A stretch of 64,000 nt of DNA from Asterochloris sp. CNOR1 (Eukaryota > Chlorophyta > Trebouxiophyceae > Trebouxiales > Trebouxiaceae). Below, piece after piece: positions 11,481 to 23,600 of the stretch. The stretch is taken from NCBI GenBank assembly GCA_963969365.1, contig OZ017750.1, positions 558,001 through 622,000 of the forward strand, read 5' to 3'. The notes beneath the pieces are model-generated. The model had not been told where the DNA came from. It did no database searches and saw nothing but the letters and a program-made list of their open reading frames with translations. Position numbers and translations under genes: made by a program. Numbering within the stretch: the stretch's first letter is position 1; every line of letters begins with the position of its first letter.

Positions 11481-11695
11481 CAACCTTTCAACTAGACTTG
11501 TATAGCTGCTGATGCCAATGCCAGACAGGCTGCTGTAGTCAGATCACGGAAAGTCAGCATGACCTAGGCTTCTCCTTCTGTCCTATCATTGTAGGCAGCA
11601 CATCGATTTAGCTGGCAACAAGCAGTGGTGCCCCCATGACATGTTGAGCACACCATTAGGTGGTCGGACAGAGCAGGAACGAGGTGCAGACAGAG

Positions 11696-14600
11696 ATGCA
11701 TTGGGGACCTGTGGTCAGGTGCCGCATGTGTCACAGGCCATTACTGCCTCATGAGCTGCCAGGTGCCAGGCACAGACAGATCCTGCTCTCTGCCAGCTCA
11801 GTGATATCCTCGCCAGATCCCGTGAGGCGCATCGAGCCCGGCAGCAACTTTCTGCCTGCACGCTGGTCCATTACTGCCAGCAGCAGCTCCCCACGGGACG
11901 CGGAAGCACAGGCAGGACACTTCTGGGGCAGCTCATCCCCTGTAACACTTACACCGCAGCACGAGCTGCTGCCTCATGGTGCTGCCCTTGCCTCTCACGC
12001 CAGGCCACCGGCAGCAGTAGATTCCGCAGCGTCCAGGCGAGGGGGCCAAGCAGGGGAACCCGCACATGAGGGGGCCATGGAGGCCATGCTTGGGCAGCCA
12101 GCCGCAGCAGCTGCAAATGGTGCGGCCCCCAGGCACGAGGGCTGCACACAGTCTCTTGTGACAGCTGGGCCAGCAGCAGCAGACGCCCTCAACCTCAGCA
12201 GCAAGGACAGTGCTGAGGCCTCTGCAAGTGAGCTGGGACCCCAGGCTGAGCTTGAACAGCCATGAGTGGGGGCTAATTACAGCAGCGCAGGTGTCTGCCA
12301 AGCAATATTGCTGTTGACATAATGCGATGTGCACTGCAACGCCTGCTTGTCTGAGCCTGTCAAAGACAACAAGGGGTGGCTAAGCCTGCCTCACCTGGAC
12401 TAACAGCCTGTTCACAGACTGGTGATGGTACCTGTGCTGCTCTCACATCGCCCAGACGTTGCAGGGGGACCCGCAGATCAGGCAGCAGCCCAGGCTGCGC
12501 GGCAGGGCACCAGTCGCGCCATGATGAGCGACGCAGACATGTCGTACGAGATGCTGCACGGCGAGGCGGTGGGCATCCTCACCCCCATGCAGCGCAAGCT
12601 GTGGAAGGAGCACCTCAGGAACATGTCAGAGGAGGAGATGGCTCCCAATGACAGGCGACGTCTGCGCATCAGCCGCGCTAACAAGGGGCGCCAGCCTTGG
12701 AATAAAGGGCGTAAGCACTCCCCAGGTGGGTCATTGTGGGGGTCATTGTGGGGGTTCAGGGGCTGATGCATAGCCCTGGAGTGACAGGGTGTTGCTGACA
12801 GCCAGCCCCTGCAAGCAATCAAGCGTCACCTGTGCTGGCATGGGACGCTTGCCCTGAAAGCAAAGGTATGAACATCAGCCCAGGCAGGGTGGGAGATGAT
12901 GCGGCAGCACTGGCTCCTTGACTGGGCACCAGCCCTCAAGCCGAGTCGTCAGAGCAGCAGGCGCCAGTGTAGAGAGTGTTTGCCCATGCATGCCTAGCAA
13001 GGGCAGCTCACCAGACTGACAGACAGGCCTTTTGTGGTGAGGCCTGGGTGTCAGGGAGGGTGCTGCTGCGCTGGCACTGTACTTGTGGCTGGCTGGCTCC
13101 CAATCAGGTCCTGTGTCCTCCTGGCTGCAGAGACGATTGCAAAAATCAGGACTGCCACCAAGGCCAACATGGCCAAAAAGGCCGTCCAGGACAAGCTGCG
13201 CTCCGCAGCTCTGGGCAAATCCCACTCAGATGAGTCCAGGGTGAGCTTTATTATCAATGTAGTCAACTCCTTCTCCAGGTCTGAAAGGCTCTAAGGTTGG
13301 CTACGCCATCAACCCTGCAGATTACATTGCTGCCATGAGAGCATTTGGTGCAGCAGGTGCCAGACCTGGCTATATGGAGGGCTGTCTATTGCAGGGCAGC
13401 TGATGGTGCATGCGGCACAATGCTGCCAAAGTCAGGTCTGCAGTGTGATATGCTGCAGGACACACACTGCCCCAACAGCACTCCTCTAAACCTCAGCCAT
13501 TGGCCCCAGATGCAGGACATCCGCTGCTTGCTGGTGAAAGCTCTTCATAAACTACAAGTGCAGGTCGGTGTGCTGACAGTCTCCCTCTGCATGCAGGAAA
13601 AGATAAGCAAGGGCGTGAAAGCTGCACGGGCTCGAAAGGAAGCCTCCCTTACCCTGGTAAGCAAAGCACAGTCATAGCCTGACAGGGCCCTGGCAGCGCT
13701 TATGGCAGGCTCAGTCTGAATGCACTCATGTGCAATGAGCGGGCGACTGACCTGTTGGTCTGAGTGGCATAGCTCCTTCAGCTGCCTGAGGCTCGGTTCT
13801 GATAGGCAAGCACTCAAGTGGGAAAGCTGCTGCCTCCACAGCTCGTTTAATCATGTTGAGCCAGGCTCTCTTCAGACTAAGTGTGACATCAACAGCTACT
13901 TCCGAGGTGCCTCACACACCCCCATCATGGCCAACCCCGTGCAGCAGGAGGCGCACCAATGACCGTTTCAGGAATGCTGCCTGACCTTGCTTTGCCTTCC
14001 CCCCAGCAGCACTTTGAAAAGGTTACCTGCAGGAGGAGAGGGCAGCACGAGCTGAGGCGACAGCGGAAAACAAAAAGGCAGCGCTGGTCAAGCGAGCGGC
14101 TGCGCAGCAAGCCAGGCGGGCTGCGCTCAGGGAAAGAGAGCCTGCAGGGAAGGCAGTGAGGGTTGTTGCCGTAGCCAAGCCCATCAGCCTGTTCCAAAAT
14201 CAGAAGGCTGCCCAGAAGAAAAAGCCGCGGCTGTCCAAAATGGCAGCCCTGTCCCCTGTGGAGCGAGAGGTGAGCTCTCCTGTTCTGGGATGCTAGCAGC
14301 AGTGCAAAGGTGTGCTGTATCAATTGTGGTGCTGTGGGTAGCAGGCCGGTCCTTGTGGAAGCAAGACAGGTCACCTTGGCCTTGGGTCAATTCCTCAAAG
14401 TTGGAAGCCCTTTGACCCACTACGGTGTGTCTCATACTGCTGCCAGAGCTTGGCAGCCCTGTCTATTGTGAGCAGGCTACCTGGAGCATGCGGCTTGGTG
14501 GCAAGTGCTGGCGCTGCCGACTGAGGCTGATGACTGCTATCAGCATATGAGCTTATATAAGCTCACATCTCGAATGGCATCAACTGCTGCCGCCAGATGG

Positions 14601-16617
14601 CAGCATAGGATCTGTGACGGAGCGGCCTTTTCTTGTGGTCCTGCTCTGCTCTGCCTGCTGCCCAGCTGGGCTGATCTGGTCGGCAGCATCACCTTGCTTA
14701 GCTCAGCAGACACTCCTCAATTGCTGCAGGACATCACTGACATTGTAAATTCAAGTGCACAACTCTGACAATGCAGGTCAAGGGCAGACTTTCTTCAAGA
14801 GAAGCGCATCGCATGATGTTGTGGCCTGAGTTGTCAAGCAGTGGCATGTCCTGAACTGGTGCAGCAAGTTTGCTCAATGGCCGTCAGTCCAGTTGAGGCG
14901 GCATGGGGATGCTCATGTCCAGCTGAGTAGATGCTCTCATGGCACCTCAGACACCCTATGAGCTGCAGCCGCAGGAGCATAGGCCAGGCTCATCCTGCAA
15001 CAATTGCAATCTGGCACATCTAGATCATGCTCCCCCTGCATTTTCCTGGCCCTGATGTACTGCCTCTGGAACGCTGCAGGAGCGCAAGGCAGCCCACCGT
15101 GCAAAGATTGCTGCATCCATCAAGGCACGTTGGCAGGACCCTGACTACAGGAGCAAAGTCCAGACAGCGCTAAAGGGAGGGGGCCACCGCCAGCTGCCCA
15201 AGGTGAGCCCAGGCTGCACAGCATTGCTGTGGTCACGGTAATGGCAGGCCAGCTGAAAGGCTGCTGCCTGAGGACCAAAACGAAAAGTACGCAATGACGT
15301 GAAGGGGGTCTTGCTGCTCTGTGTGGCTCCTCCTGGTCAGCTGCCTGTGCCCGGCTCTGCACAGCAGCCAAGTGCAGTGGGGCTCAGCTGCCACTTCATA
15401 CCTGGCAGGAGCGTCAGCAACTGCTTTCCTCATCGGGTCGTTCATCAGAAGAGGGCGGGCCAGATGTAAGAATAGTATGCAGTACGGTATCCCCTGTGGG
15501 CAGTCACGCCCATCGAAGCTTGGCCTGGACACTTGGGTTGGAGGTACCTCCAACCTGGAATCTGACTACAATGCTGAGATGTCCCCTTGCCCCACCATGC
15601 AGAGTTTGCAGTCGGCTGCCGCAAGGGAGCAGCTAGACAGCCAGCAGCTCCAGTATGCCAGAGTCCAGCAGCAGCAGCTGCAGGCTGCCAGGGACACAGC
15701 CGCCCTCCTGCAGCGGCAGGTGGACCTTGCCCTTACCCAGGTGAGCCAGCTGTATGTTGCTGAGTCGCCCCAAAAGTCAGCCTGAAGTCAGTGGCCTGCT
15801 GGGACAGCAGTCCTCTGGCCCGGCCCCATGCTGCTTGAGTGACAGAGCAGGCCGGACATAGCTGCCGTGGGTCCTCCATTACCACTTCACCACCCATTGC
15901 AGCGTCGTTAGATTCACAAGACACCATGTGCAACCATCCACCCACCTGGTGTGGGGTGCTTGGCAACTGCCTCAATAAGCTGAGAGACTTGCTGCCCACT
16001 AATAGGCCCTGCACAGGCCCCCAGGATCAGACATGGTGCGATGTGCAGGAGGATGAGTACAGCAATGATGAGGAGGGCCGTCGGCGCTGGCAGGCTCTCA
16101 TTGCCCACGCTCAGGAGCTGCTGGCGCGTGCCAGGCAGCATGTGGAGTCTCTGGAGAAGTCTGTGCCATCAGTGGAAGAGGTGTGCTCGGCCTCTTGCCC
16201 TCACCTTGTGGTGTGTAGCAGCAAGAAATGCTGCACAGGGTAGCAACACACCAGGAGAGAGATAATTGCTGTTTACCGTACACGGCGCTGCACGAAGCAT
16301 ACGGCAGCATGATGCAGCCGTCTCTGGCCTATGACACTAGCGCTGAGGCTCTCTGCCATAGCATCCCTTGGCCTCAAGGGCATTCCAGAGCTTGTATCAG
16401 TTGCCCATGGTCTTCCAGCCAGTCAAGCAGTCCTCAAGCCTCAGACAATGTGCAGGTTGCAGCACTGATCAAGGCCACCCCTCAGAGCACCAAGGCTCGT
16501 GCTCAGTTTCAGCAAATGAAGCGGCAGCAGGACCAGCAGCCTGAGGTGGACGTTGCTGAAATCAAGCTGCAGTATCGCGGTGGCAATCTTGTAGGAGAGT
16601 CTGTTGCTGGCGCTTAG
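11696..16617 (+). CDS. NUMOD3-repeat protein, probably organellar
   Basis: Ten exons in phase: 11696-12227, 12465-12725, 13131-13240, 13597-13656, 14033-14269, 15080-15202, 15409-15465, 15603-15740, 16025-16180, 16456-16617; 611 residues from the ATG at 11696. After a low-complexity Ala-rich N-terminus (about 180 residues) come ILTPMQRKLWKEHLRNM and several NUMOD3-type modules: WNKGRKHSPETIAKI, LGKSHSDESREKISKG and HRAKIAASIKARWQDP. NUMOD3 modules are DNA-binding helices first described next to homing endonuclease domains; plants encode nuclear genes with only the modules. No nuclease domain follows, only Gln-rich coiled coil and an acidic helical segment ending VAEIKLQYRGGNLVG. The donor at 12726, not the one at 12711, keeps the HSPETIAKI module intact. 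The N-terminus carries a CRMC pair whose meaning is unclear. The start codon is uncertain. Confidence 0.8.
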
Positions 16618-17683
16618 GCACTGTATGCAGCCTGAACACATCAATCAATTGTTTTCTGAACCCCCTTCATTCTGGCCCCCCTGCAGTGTGCTGTCACGTT
16701 CCATTCTCATGCATCTGAATCTTGCAGCCTGCGGGCCCTTTCAGCTAGCTAATGGTAATCCCACCGCCATGTTTTGAATAGCAGATCCAGTCAAAGCGCC
16801 TTGCCTTGTGCTAAGCGTCTGTCCCTCGGCCTGTGTGGCTGGCCGTTCTCAGTGAACTTCCAAGCATGAGGGCAGGCCTGCCACAAGCAGAGACAAGCGA
16901 GGCTTGGAGGAGTTCTGGACTGAAGCCCGCTTGATGCAGACACACTATTGCAGTCCTGCAAGGGCTCGACAGGCCAGTTCAGGACAGGTAGCTTCAACTT
17001 CTGGTCAGTATGCAGGTGGAGGGGAGGTGCCCTGAGCACCACCCATCACGCAACACGACAGCTGGCCTTGCGCTCTGGCCGAGGACAAAGTAAAAGCCCT
17101 CTGAACAAACATGTCAGTTGTGCTCAAGCTCAGTCAGCTCTTCTCCCAGGCTATGCTAGTGTGAAGGATCTCAAGCTGTGGTACAATCAGTGCCAGCTTG
17201 TGCACTGCTGCAGCGTCCAGGGCGAGTGAATCACGCATGCGCAGTCTGGGCGGCAAGGGGAAGCTCACTTGCCAGCTCCTGGTCAGCATGTCTGTCACTC
17301 TCCCTGTCCCGCCAACGCTCATGGACCGTGCAGCTCCAGCCTGGACAAGTTCTTAGTGACATGCTAACTGATGGCTTTGCTCAGATGCTGCGTGAACCTC
17401 AGAGGTTCACCATCCTCGCCATGTGCTTCCTCCAGGGCCATCGCTTGTCGTCATATCTTGCAGACCTATACTGCAAGTGGCCTGGCTGTGGTAGATGAAT
17501 CTGTGTGTTCTTGAAGGCTAAGCATTTCTCTGTTCCGACATTCCCGCCTGTATCATCGCCGTCAGCTCAATGAGGAGGTCCAAAATGGAGCTTGGCGGTT
17601 GAAAGATGCTGACACCACTGCTGACCACTTATGGAAAAGCAGCTTTTTTCTCTGAGGTGCCAAAACAAAAGCCAGCAGTCACC
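16618..17683. other. Intergenic region and HCF136 promoter
   Basis: About 1.07 kb between two plus-strand genes. It must hold the 3' UTR of the NUMOD3 gene and the HCF136 promoter. In-frame upstream sequence from ATG 17606 would extend HCF136 by 26 residues. No other gene or RNA is supported. Confidence 0.5.
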
Positions 17684-20448
17684 ATGCGGGTGCCAGCCAT
17701 GCCGTCAAAACAGCTGTGTCATCAGCACGGCTGCTTCCTGGGCCGGCCTGCAGGTGGTTCTCCTGCATCCATGCAGATCATTGGATGGCATCTTGAGCAA
17801 AGCTCATGGAACAGGGCTCGTTATGCAGGGCAAGCAGCCAGGGGCAGGACCTCTGCGGCACAGAGGCGACAGGAGCGGAGGCAGGCAGTTTCATGCCAGG
17901 CTGCTGGGAATGATGGACTGTCACGGCGGGACCTGCTCCTTGCAAGCTCAGCGGCTGCAAGCCTGTCCCAGCTGCAGCTGCCAGGTGCTGCAGGGGCCAA
18001 AGTGGTGTCCAAGGACTGGCAGCAGGTCTGTCCAGATTTGCTGGGCACGCATTGCGGCCAAGCATTTTGCCAGGGCTGAAGATGAAAGTTGGCATCTTGC
18101 AAGCATGGACAGCTTGCTATAGAGGTAGCAAGCTTATTGCGGACGCCATGGAAGGCACAAGGTGCATCCACCCAGCAATAGCCAATGCCTGCTGCAGGTG
18201 AAGCTGCCACTTGATCCTGGAGTGGTGCTGCTGGACATTGCTTTCACAGAAACAGACCCCAACAAAGGTGAGACTGGCGTGCCCACAGCCTGCACCGCGA
18301 TGCAGTGATCACAGACTGCAGACAGCGTACAGCGAGCCGCGCTGCCATGCCTCCCTGCACTCAGCCTCACAGCAGGGCTCCCAGACCATCAGCGCTCATG
18401 CAGGGTTTCTTTTGGGGACACGCCAGACTCTGCTGGAGACCACTGATGGAGGCAAGTCCTGGAATCCCCGCAGGATCGAGGCAGCTCAGGATGAGGGCTT
18501 CAACTACAGGTCAGGCTAGTCATCTGTCACTGCCTTAACTAGTCTGCTGGGCAGACAGGCAGCCAGCTGCTGATGTGTGCCAGCCCCGTTCACATCATGT
18601 CTGAGACCCTGGACAGCTGCCCTCATCGTGTCTGTCCCCAGGACCAACCAGTAGCACCTGCTGATTGCTACTCGTCTGCTGCTTGTTCACCCATGCTGCT
18701 GACTCTGTGCTGCCTGCCATACAAATGTGGTCCTGATGCCTGCCAGACCACCACCCCTGCTGTCTGTGCAGGTTCAACTCCATCAGCTTCAACGGCGCCG
18801 AGGGCTTCATCGTGGGGAAACCCGCCATCCTGCTGCACACCAAGGATGGCGGCAGCAACTGGGAGCGTGTACCCCTCTCAGCCAAGCTGCCAGGAAACCC
18901 ACTGGTCGTGACTGCCACCCCCGGCAAGGAGGGGCAGGCTGAGATGACCACCGACCAGGTGATCCTGCCTGACATGAGCATATTCAAAGTCTGGAGACAT
19001 TATGCTGGCCAGCAGTGCTGCACAGCAGCTAGACACCATGGCACTATCAGCTCTCAAGGGAGGCAGCATGCCCTGTCGTTGGGATGGCCAGGCAGCACAG
19101 CAGCAGCATGTTGCACACCTTGTATGTGGCTTTGGGCCACTGCAGCATGTTTTAGCAATTATACAGACCGAGCAGGTCATCACATGATACTGCAGTAGCG
19201 ACGCTGCGCCACTGCTCTGTTCTGCCTGCTGCTGCAAGCTCTAGCCTGTGTCACAGCAGCAATGTTGCTGCACACAGCGCTTTACTTTGCCTGAGTCCCT
19301 GGCTGCTGCAGGGTGCCATCTATGTCACAGACAATGCCGGCTACAGCTGGACAGCTGCTGTGAAGGAGACAGTGGATGCCACTCTCAACAGGACGGTGTC
19401 CTCTGGCATCAGCGGCGCGTCATACTATGAGGGCACCTTCGCAAACATCTCGCGGAGCAAGGCTGGCGATTACGTCGCCGTCAGCTCACGAGGTCTGTGC
19501 AGGACTTTGAGCAGCTCCTGCTGCTGCCCAGCTGCCATCACCTGCTTGCTGCCTGGCACCAGCCTTTGGAACGCAGCAGCCGTACATGCAAGGCACAACC
19601 TGACTTGCACTGCTCTTCAGCCCAGCACCTGCCTTCCTTCAGCCATGTACCATACTCAGGCAACTCGGACAAGCCAAGCAGTGTCCTGTCTGTGGCACAG
19701 TGTTGCTGCAAGTGTATTCTTCTTGCCCCTATCATTCCGTCTGCGTTTGCCAGACTCCCTGATGCATTACATGCAGTCACTGCTGTTTCCTGAGAGCTTG
19801 CCATGCATCACCCTTCTGCTGGCACCTGCAGGCAACTTTTACCTGACCTGGACACCAGGCGCAGACACGTGGCAGCCGCACAACCGCCCCAGCCCACGGC
19901 GGGTGCAGAACATGGGGTGGACGCCTGCCAATGAGCTGTGGTTGTCTGTGCGTGGCGGGGACCTGCTCATCAGCGCAGAGACAGGCGCTGCCAGCGAGAA
20001 GTTCGACAAGGCTAAGCTGGGCTCCCGCGGCTTTGGCATCCTAGACGTCGGGTGGGCCTGCCTGGGTCTCTGCTTCACCTGTTCACGATTCAAGACTTGG
20101 GCTTCTGCTGGGGGTGTCGTCAAGTGGGGGCTTGCAGTATCTGCCTCTTGGACGCTTGTGTGCCTGCCTGAGAAAGTTCCAACGACTTTTTGCATGAGGG
20201 TGGTGTCACAGAGCCAGCGCTTCTCAGAGCTTGAGAGCACATTTGCCTGCAGGTTTAAGAATGACCAAGAGGGCTTTGCATGCGGCGGCAGTGGGACACT
20301 GTTCAAGACAATGGATGGCGGAAAGACATGGCAGCGCGATCGTTCCACAGACCAGATTGCTGGCAACCTGTACGCAGTTAAATACACACCCAGTGGCACT
20401 GGCTTCATCCTTGGCAATGACGGCATCCTGCTTCGCAACTTTGGCTGA
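17684..20448 (+). CDS. HCF136: Photosystem II assembly/stability factor HCF136 (Ycf48)
   Basis: Seven exons in phase: 17684-18025, 18198-18267, 18404-18509, 18772-18958, 19312-19492, 19832-20051, 20253-20448; 433 residues. The N-terminus is a chloroplast transit peptide rich in Arg/Ser/Ala, followed by a twin-arginine lumen signal ([15 protein letters not shown] ... AGAK). The mature part is a seven-bladed propeller of Ycf48/BNR-like repeats: [56 protein letters not shown], ending [11 protein letters not shown]. The protein acts in the thylakoid lumen, where it binds newly made D1 and is needed to build the photosystem II reaction centre. The length is close to land-plant HCF136. An in-frame ATG at 17606 is an alternative start. 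All catalogued repeats are present and nothing is truncated. Confidence 0.97.
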
Positions 20449-20675
20449 GGCCTTGTCAGACAAATTTTGAGTGGCCCAATTTTCTAGTCCCCTGGCTGCA
20501 TTTTCTGTGACAGTGCCTGAAGACGCTAAAAATTTGAAGACTACACTTTTGGCAAGCAACACGTAAAGACAGGCAGGTTAGGGCAAAGCAAAAGCAGGGC
20601 AGCTCGCGGTCCATGGGCGCGGCAACATAGCTGATAGTACATCTGCACTCTGTGCCAGCCAAACAACATCAAAGT

Positions 20676-23600
20676 CTAGTACAAGATCTCTCGCACTAGG
20701 TGGTTCTGCACCAGGAGGGAGGCAGCAGGGCTTACATGCACAGGGGGCTCAGCAGCATTGTTGTTCTTGTCCCCAGAGGTGCTATGTACCCAAAAAGCAG
20801 CCGTGCAACATATTGCAGCGCAGTGTGAGATTTTTGCATCTCCACTGCAGACGGTATGTACGATACAGAATGCCAACCCCTGAGCAGGGAGCTGTTGGCA
20901 GACGACCTCACAGTGGAGCATCAGACCATCTGGCACAGAACAGGGCTGACACTGGTCCTGCAGAGGGATGTGGGTTGCTGAGCGCAGGCAGTGCAAGGCA
21001 GGAAGGGAAAACTGAGATGGCCTGGAATAGATTTTGAAACAGGCAGGGGCAGAGGGCTGACCTTGTGTGGCGGATTATAGGTATGGTGCGGGAGCTCTGC
21101 AGAGCCTCCTGCAGGGTGAACACCTGCAGGCAGGGCAGAGCAAAGGGTCGCAGCACACCACAGGGGTGCTCTGACATACTTTACCTCTCTAGGAGATCCA
21201 GCCTTTATGCAAGCTCCAGCCTTTGTGCACGTCACCGTTCCACAGTGCACCTATGCAGTGCTGTTTGATGCTGCCAGCGATGGGTAGCCCATCAGCATGG
21301 GCAGCAGCCTTAAACCCCTCACCACTGCACAAACACCCACTGTCCCACCTGCATGATACACTGTGCCATTGCCTGATGGTTCTCATCCGGCAGGCAGGCA
21401 GCCAGCTGGCCGTCGTGCAGCAGGCAGCGCACTCACAGCTGGCCGTTGTGCAGCAGGCAGCGCATCCACAGCTGGTCTTGGCGACCTCGCAGGCAGCAAG
21501 CACCCCAGCACGCAGGCACCCACCTTTGCCCTGCCCCTGTGGGTTGTGCTGCCAGCTGGCGCCCATGCAGCGGGGAGCACGCTCACTGCTGGCATCAGAC
21601 CTCAGTAGGCCACAAGCAGGTCAGCAGGTGGACACCAACCTGCATGACGTAGCGCGCCATTGCTCTGTCTTTCTTGTGCAGGCTGGCAGCCAGCTGGCGC
21701 TCGTGCAGGAGGGAGCGCATGTACAGGAGGGACACCAGGCCCAGGCCTGAGGCCAGCCCCAGGTGCAGCCAGTCCCAGTGCTCCATGCGCAGGCGGGCGC
21801 GCAGGCGGGCCGGCAGCGCTGGCCCCTTGCCCTCCCCGCCCGCGGCAGGGCAGTGTATGCCGTAAGTGAACTCCTGCAGTGCGACAAGGTGCATGCTGAA
21901 CACTTCGTCTACCAGGGCGGACCAGTCGTCTGGCAGGGCTGTCAGGCTTTCTATATGGACATGGCAGAAGGAGGCAGCCAGGGGCCCCGGCGCAGCATGT
22001 GGGGTAAATGTATCAGCGGCGCCTGGGCCGCATGTTCTAAATTGCAAACTGATCCAAGCACCATGCATGGACACCTTGCACACGGCCAAGGCAGCCTGGC
22101 CTTCAGGCATGTGCATCTGAGGCGAGGCCAAGCATCAGGCTGCCGCAGACCTGGGAAGCTGACGAGTACATTCAGAACCTGCCAGGCACGAGGAGAGGCC
22201 ACAATCAGGCTGTTGCAGGCACAGAGAGCATTGCTCACCTTCAGAACCTGCCACACCTGCAGGGCCAGGTCGGGGATCTGCTTGATGGCGCCGCCCACAG
22301 CTGCAAAGGAGGCAGTCACTCCAGTGCTGAAGCCCCTGATGTCTGCCTCGACAGCCTTGCCCAGGCGGGCATGCTCCAGTGCGTCCTCCTCATGGTCTGC
22401 CTCATCACCCTGCACCAAACAATCAGGTCAGAACGCTGGCAGTGGCAGCAGCATGCAGCTAACAGGTTCGTAAAATGTCTGGCGGGTGTGCCCACTCACA
22501 TCCGCGGCAGCCAGCAAAAGTAGAGGCACCTGTCAAATGTCAGGCAGGCAGGCAGGCAGGCAGCTGCAGCAGAGAACCCCATGATGGGGCCCACAGCGCC
22601 CAGAAGCGACTCAAGGAGCATGTTCCATACTAGAAGCCCAGCAGGCTGCCCACAGCGCTCAGCACAGGCTCAGCGCTGGCAGCATAACGGCTTGGCTGTG
22701 GCCTGAGTAGGTGCTGCACTGCAGCAACCTGCGCCTCACCTGGACTGCCTCTTCCAGCGACGTCTCCGCGTCGGCGGCTGACTGGACCTCCACCTCAGCA
22801 GCGCTGGCTGTTGCCTGCGGATCCTGCTCCTCCAGGCCCTCTGCTGCCAATGATGCAGCTGCAGGCATTGGTACAATTTCATGTCGATGACTCTGCCGTC
22901 TCAGCAGCGAGGCTGTGCAGGCAGCAAGACTCCGCTGCAGAGGTGCCAGCCAGCAGAAGCAAGATGGACAGACAGGGCAAGTCCAGCAGGACAGGGCAGC
23001 ACGATGAGACAGGCCAGTAGCTGCGGTTAGCCTGCTCAATAGACAGGGCTTTAACAGCAGGGCTTCACCTCGGGCAGCCTCTCCATCCAGCACAGCAGTC
23101 CCCCTGTTGTCACCCATGGGGGTACCAGCTGGGTAGCCCATAGCAATGCTGGCCACCCCCATGTCAGGCCGCGCCTGCATGACAGGAATACAAAACAGGT
23201 CTGCAGTCAAGCACATGCTGCTTACAATGAGGCACAGCATGGAGAGCAGCCATGCTGTTGCCCAAGCTGCCATGGTCCATGCTCATGCAAGCTTCGTTGA
23301 CAGTTGAAGACAGCAGCAGCAGCCAGACTTGTTGTGCTGTTCATAGGATGCTTGGCCCATCATGACAACCCGCATCACAGAATGGCGCATCACAACTTTG
23401 CACCGCACAGCAACACCTGAAACTAAACTGCCCTTGTCAGACGTGGCACAGACAACTGCAGAGCGTGCAGGGCAGCACTGCACAGAACCATCCTGCACTT
23501 AGAGCCCACCTCATAGTCAGCAGCCTCCTCCATGCTGACGAGGGACCCATCAGAGAAGGACCTCTCCGAGCTGCCACACACAAAGGACACCCTGGTCCCA

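Noticed and set aside
12465-12710. Donor at 12711 in the NUMOD3 gene
   Set aside because: Using it breaks the NUMOD3 module; the donor at 12726 gives HSPETIAKI and keeps phase.
19360-20448. A 362-residue uninterrupted frame over HCF136
   Set aside because: It reads through two introns; the inserted segments (19493-19831 and 20052-20252) do not match Ycf48 repeats and have good splice sites.
23069-23273. Separate gene starting MAAWATAWLLSMLCLI at 23273
   Set aside because: The preceding exon ends at 23510 in phase 0 and the CAG acceptor before 23174 continues that frame, so this start most likely lies in an intron.
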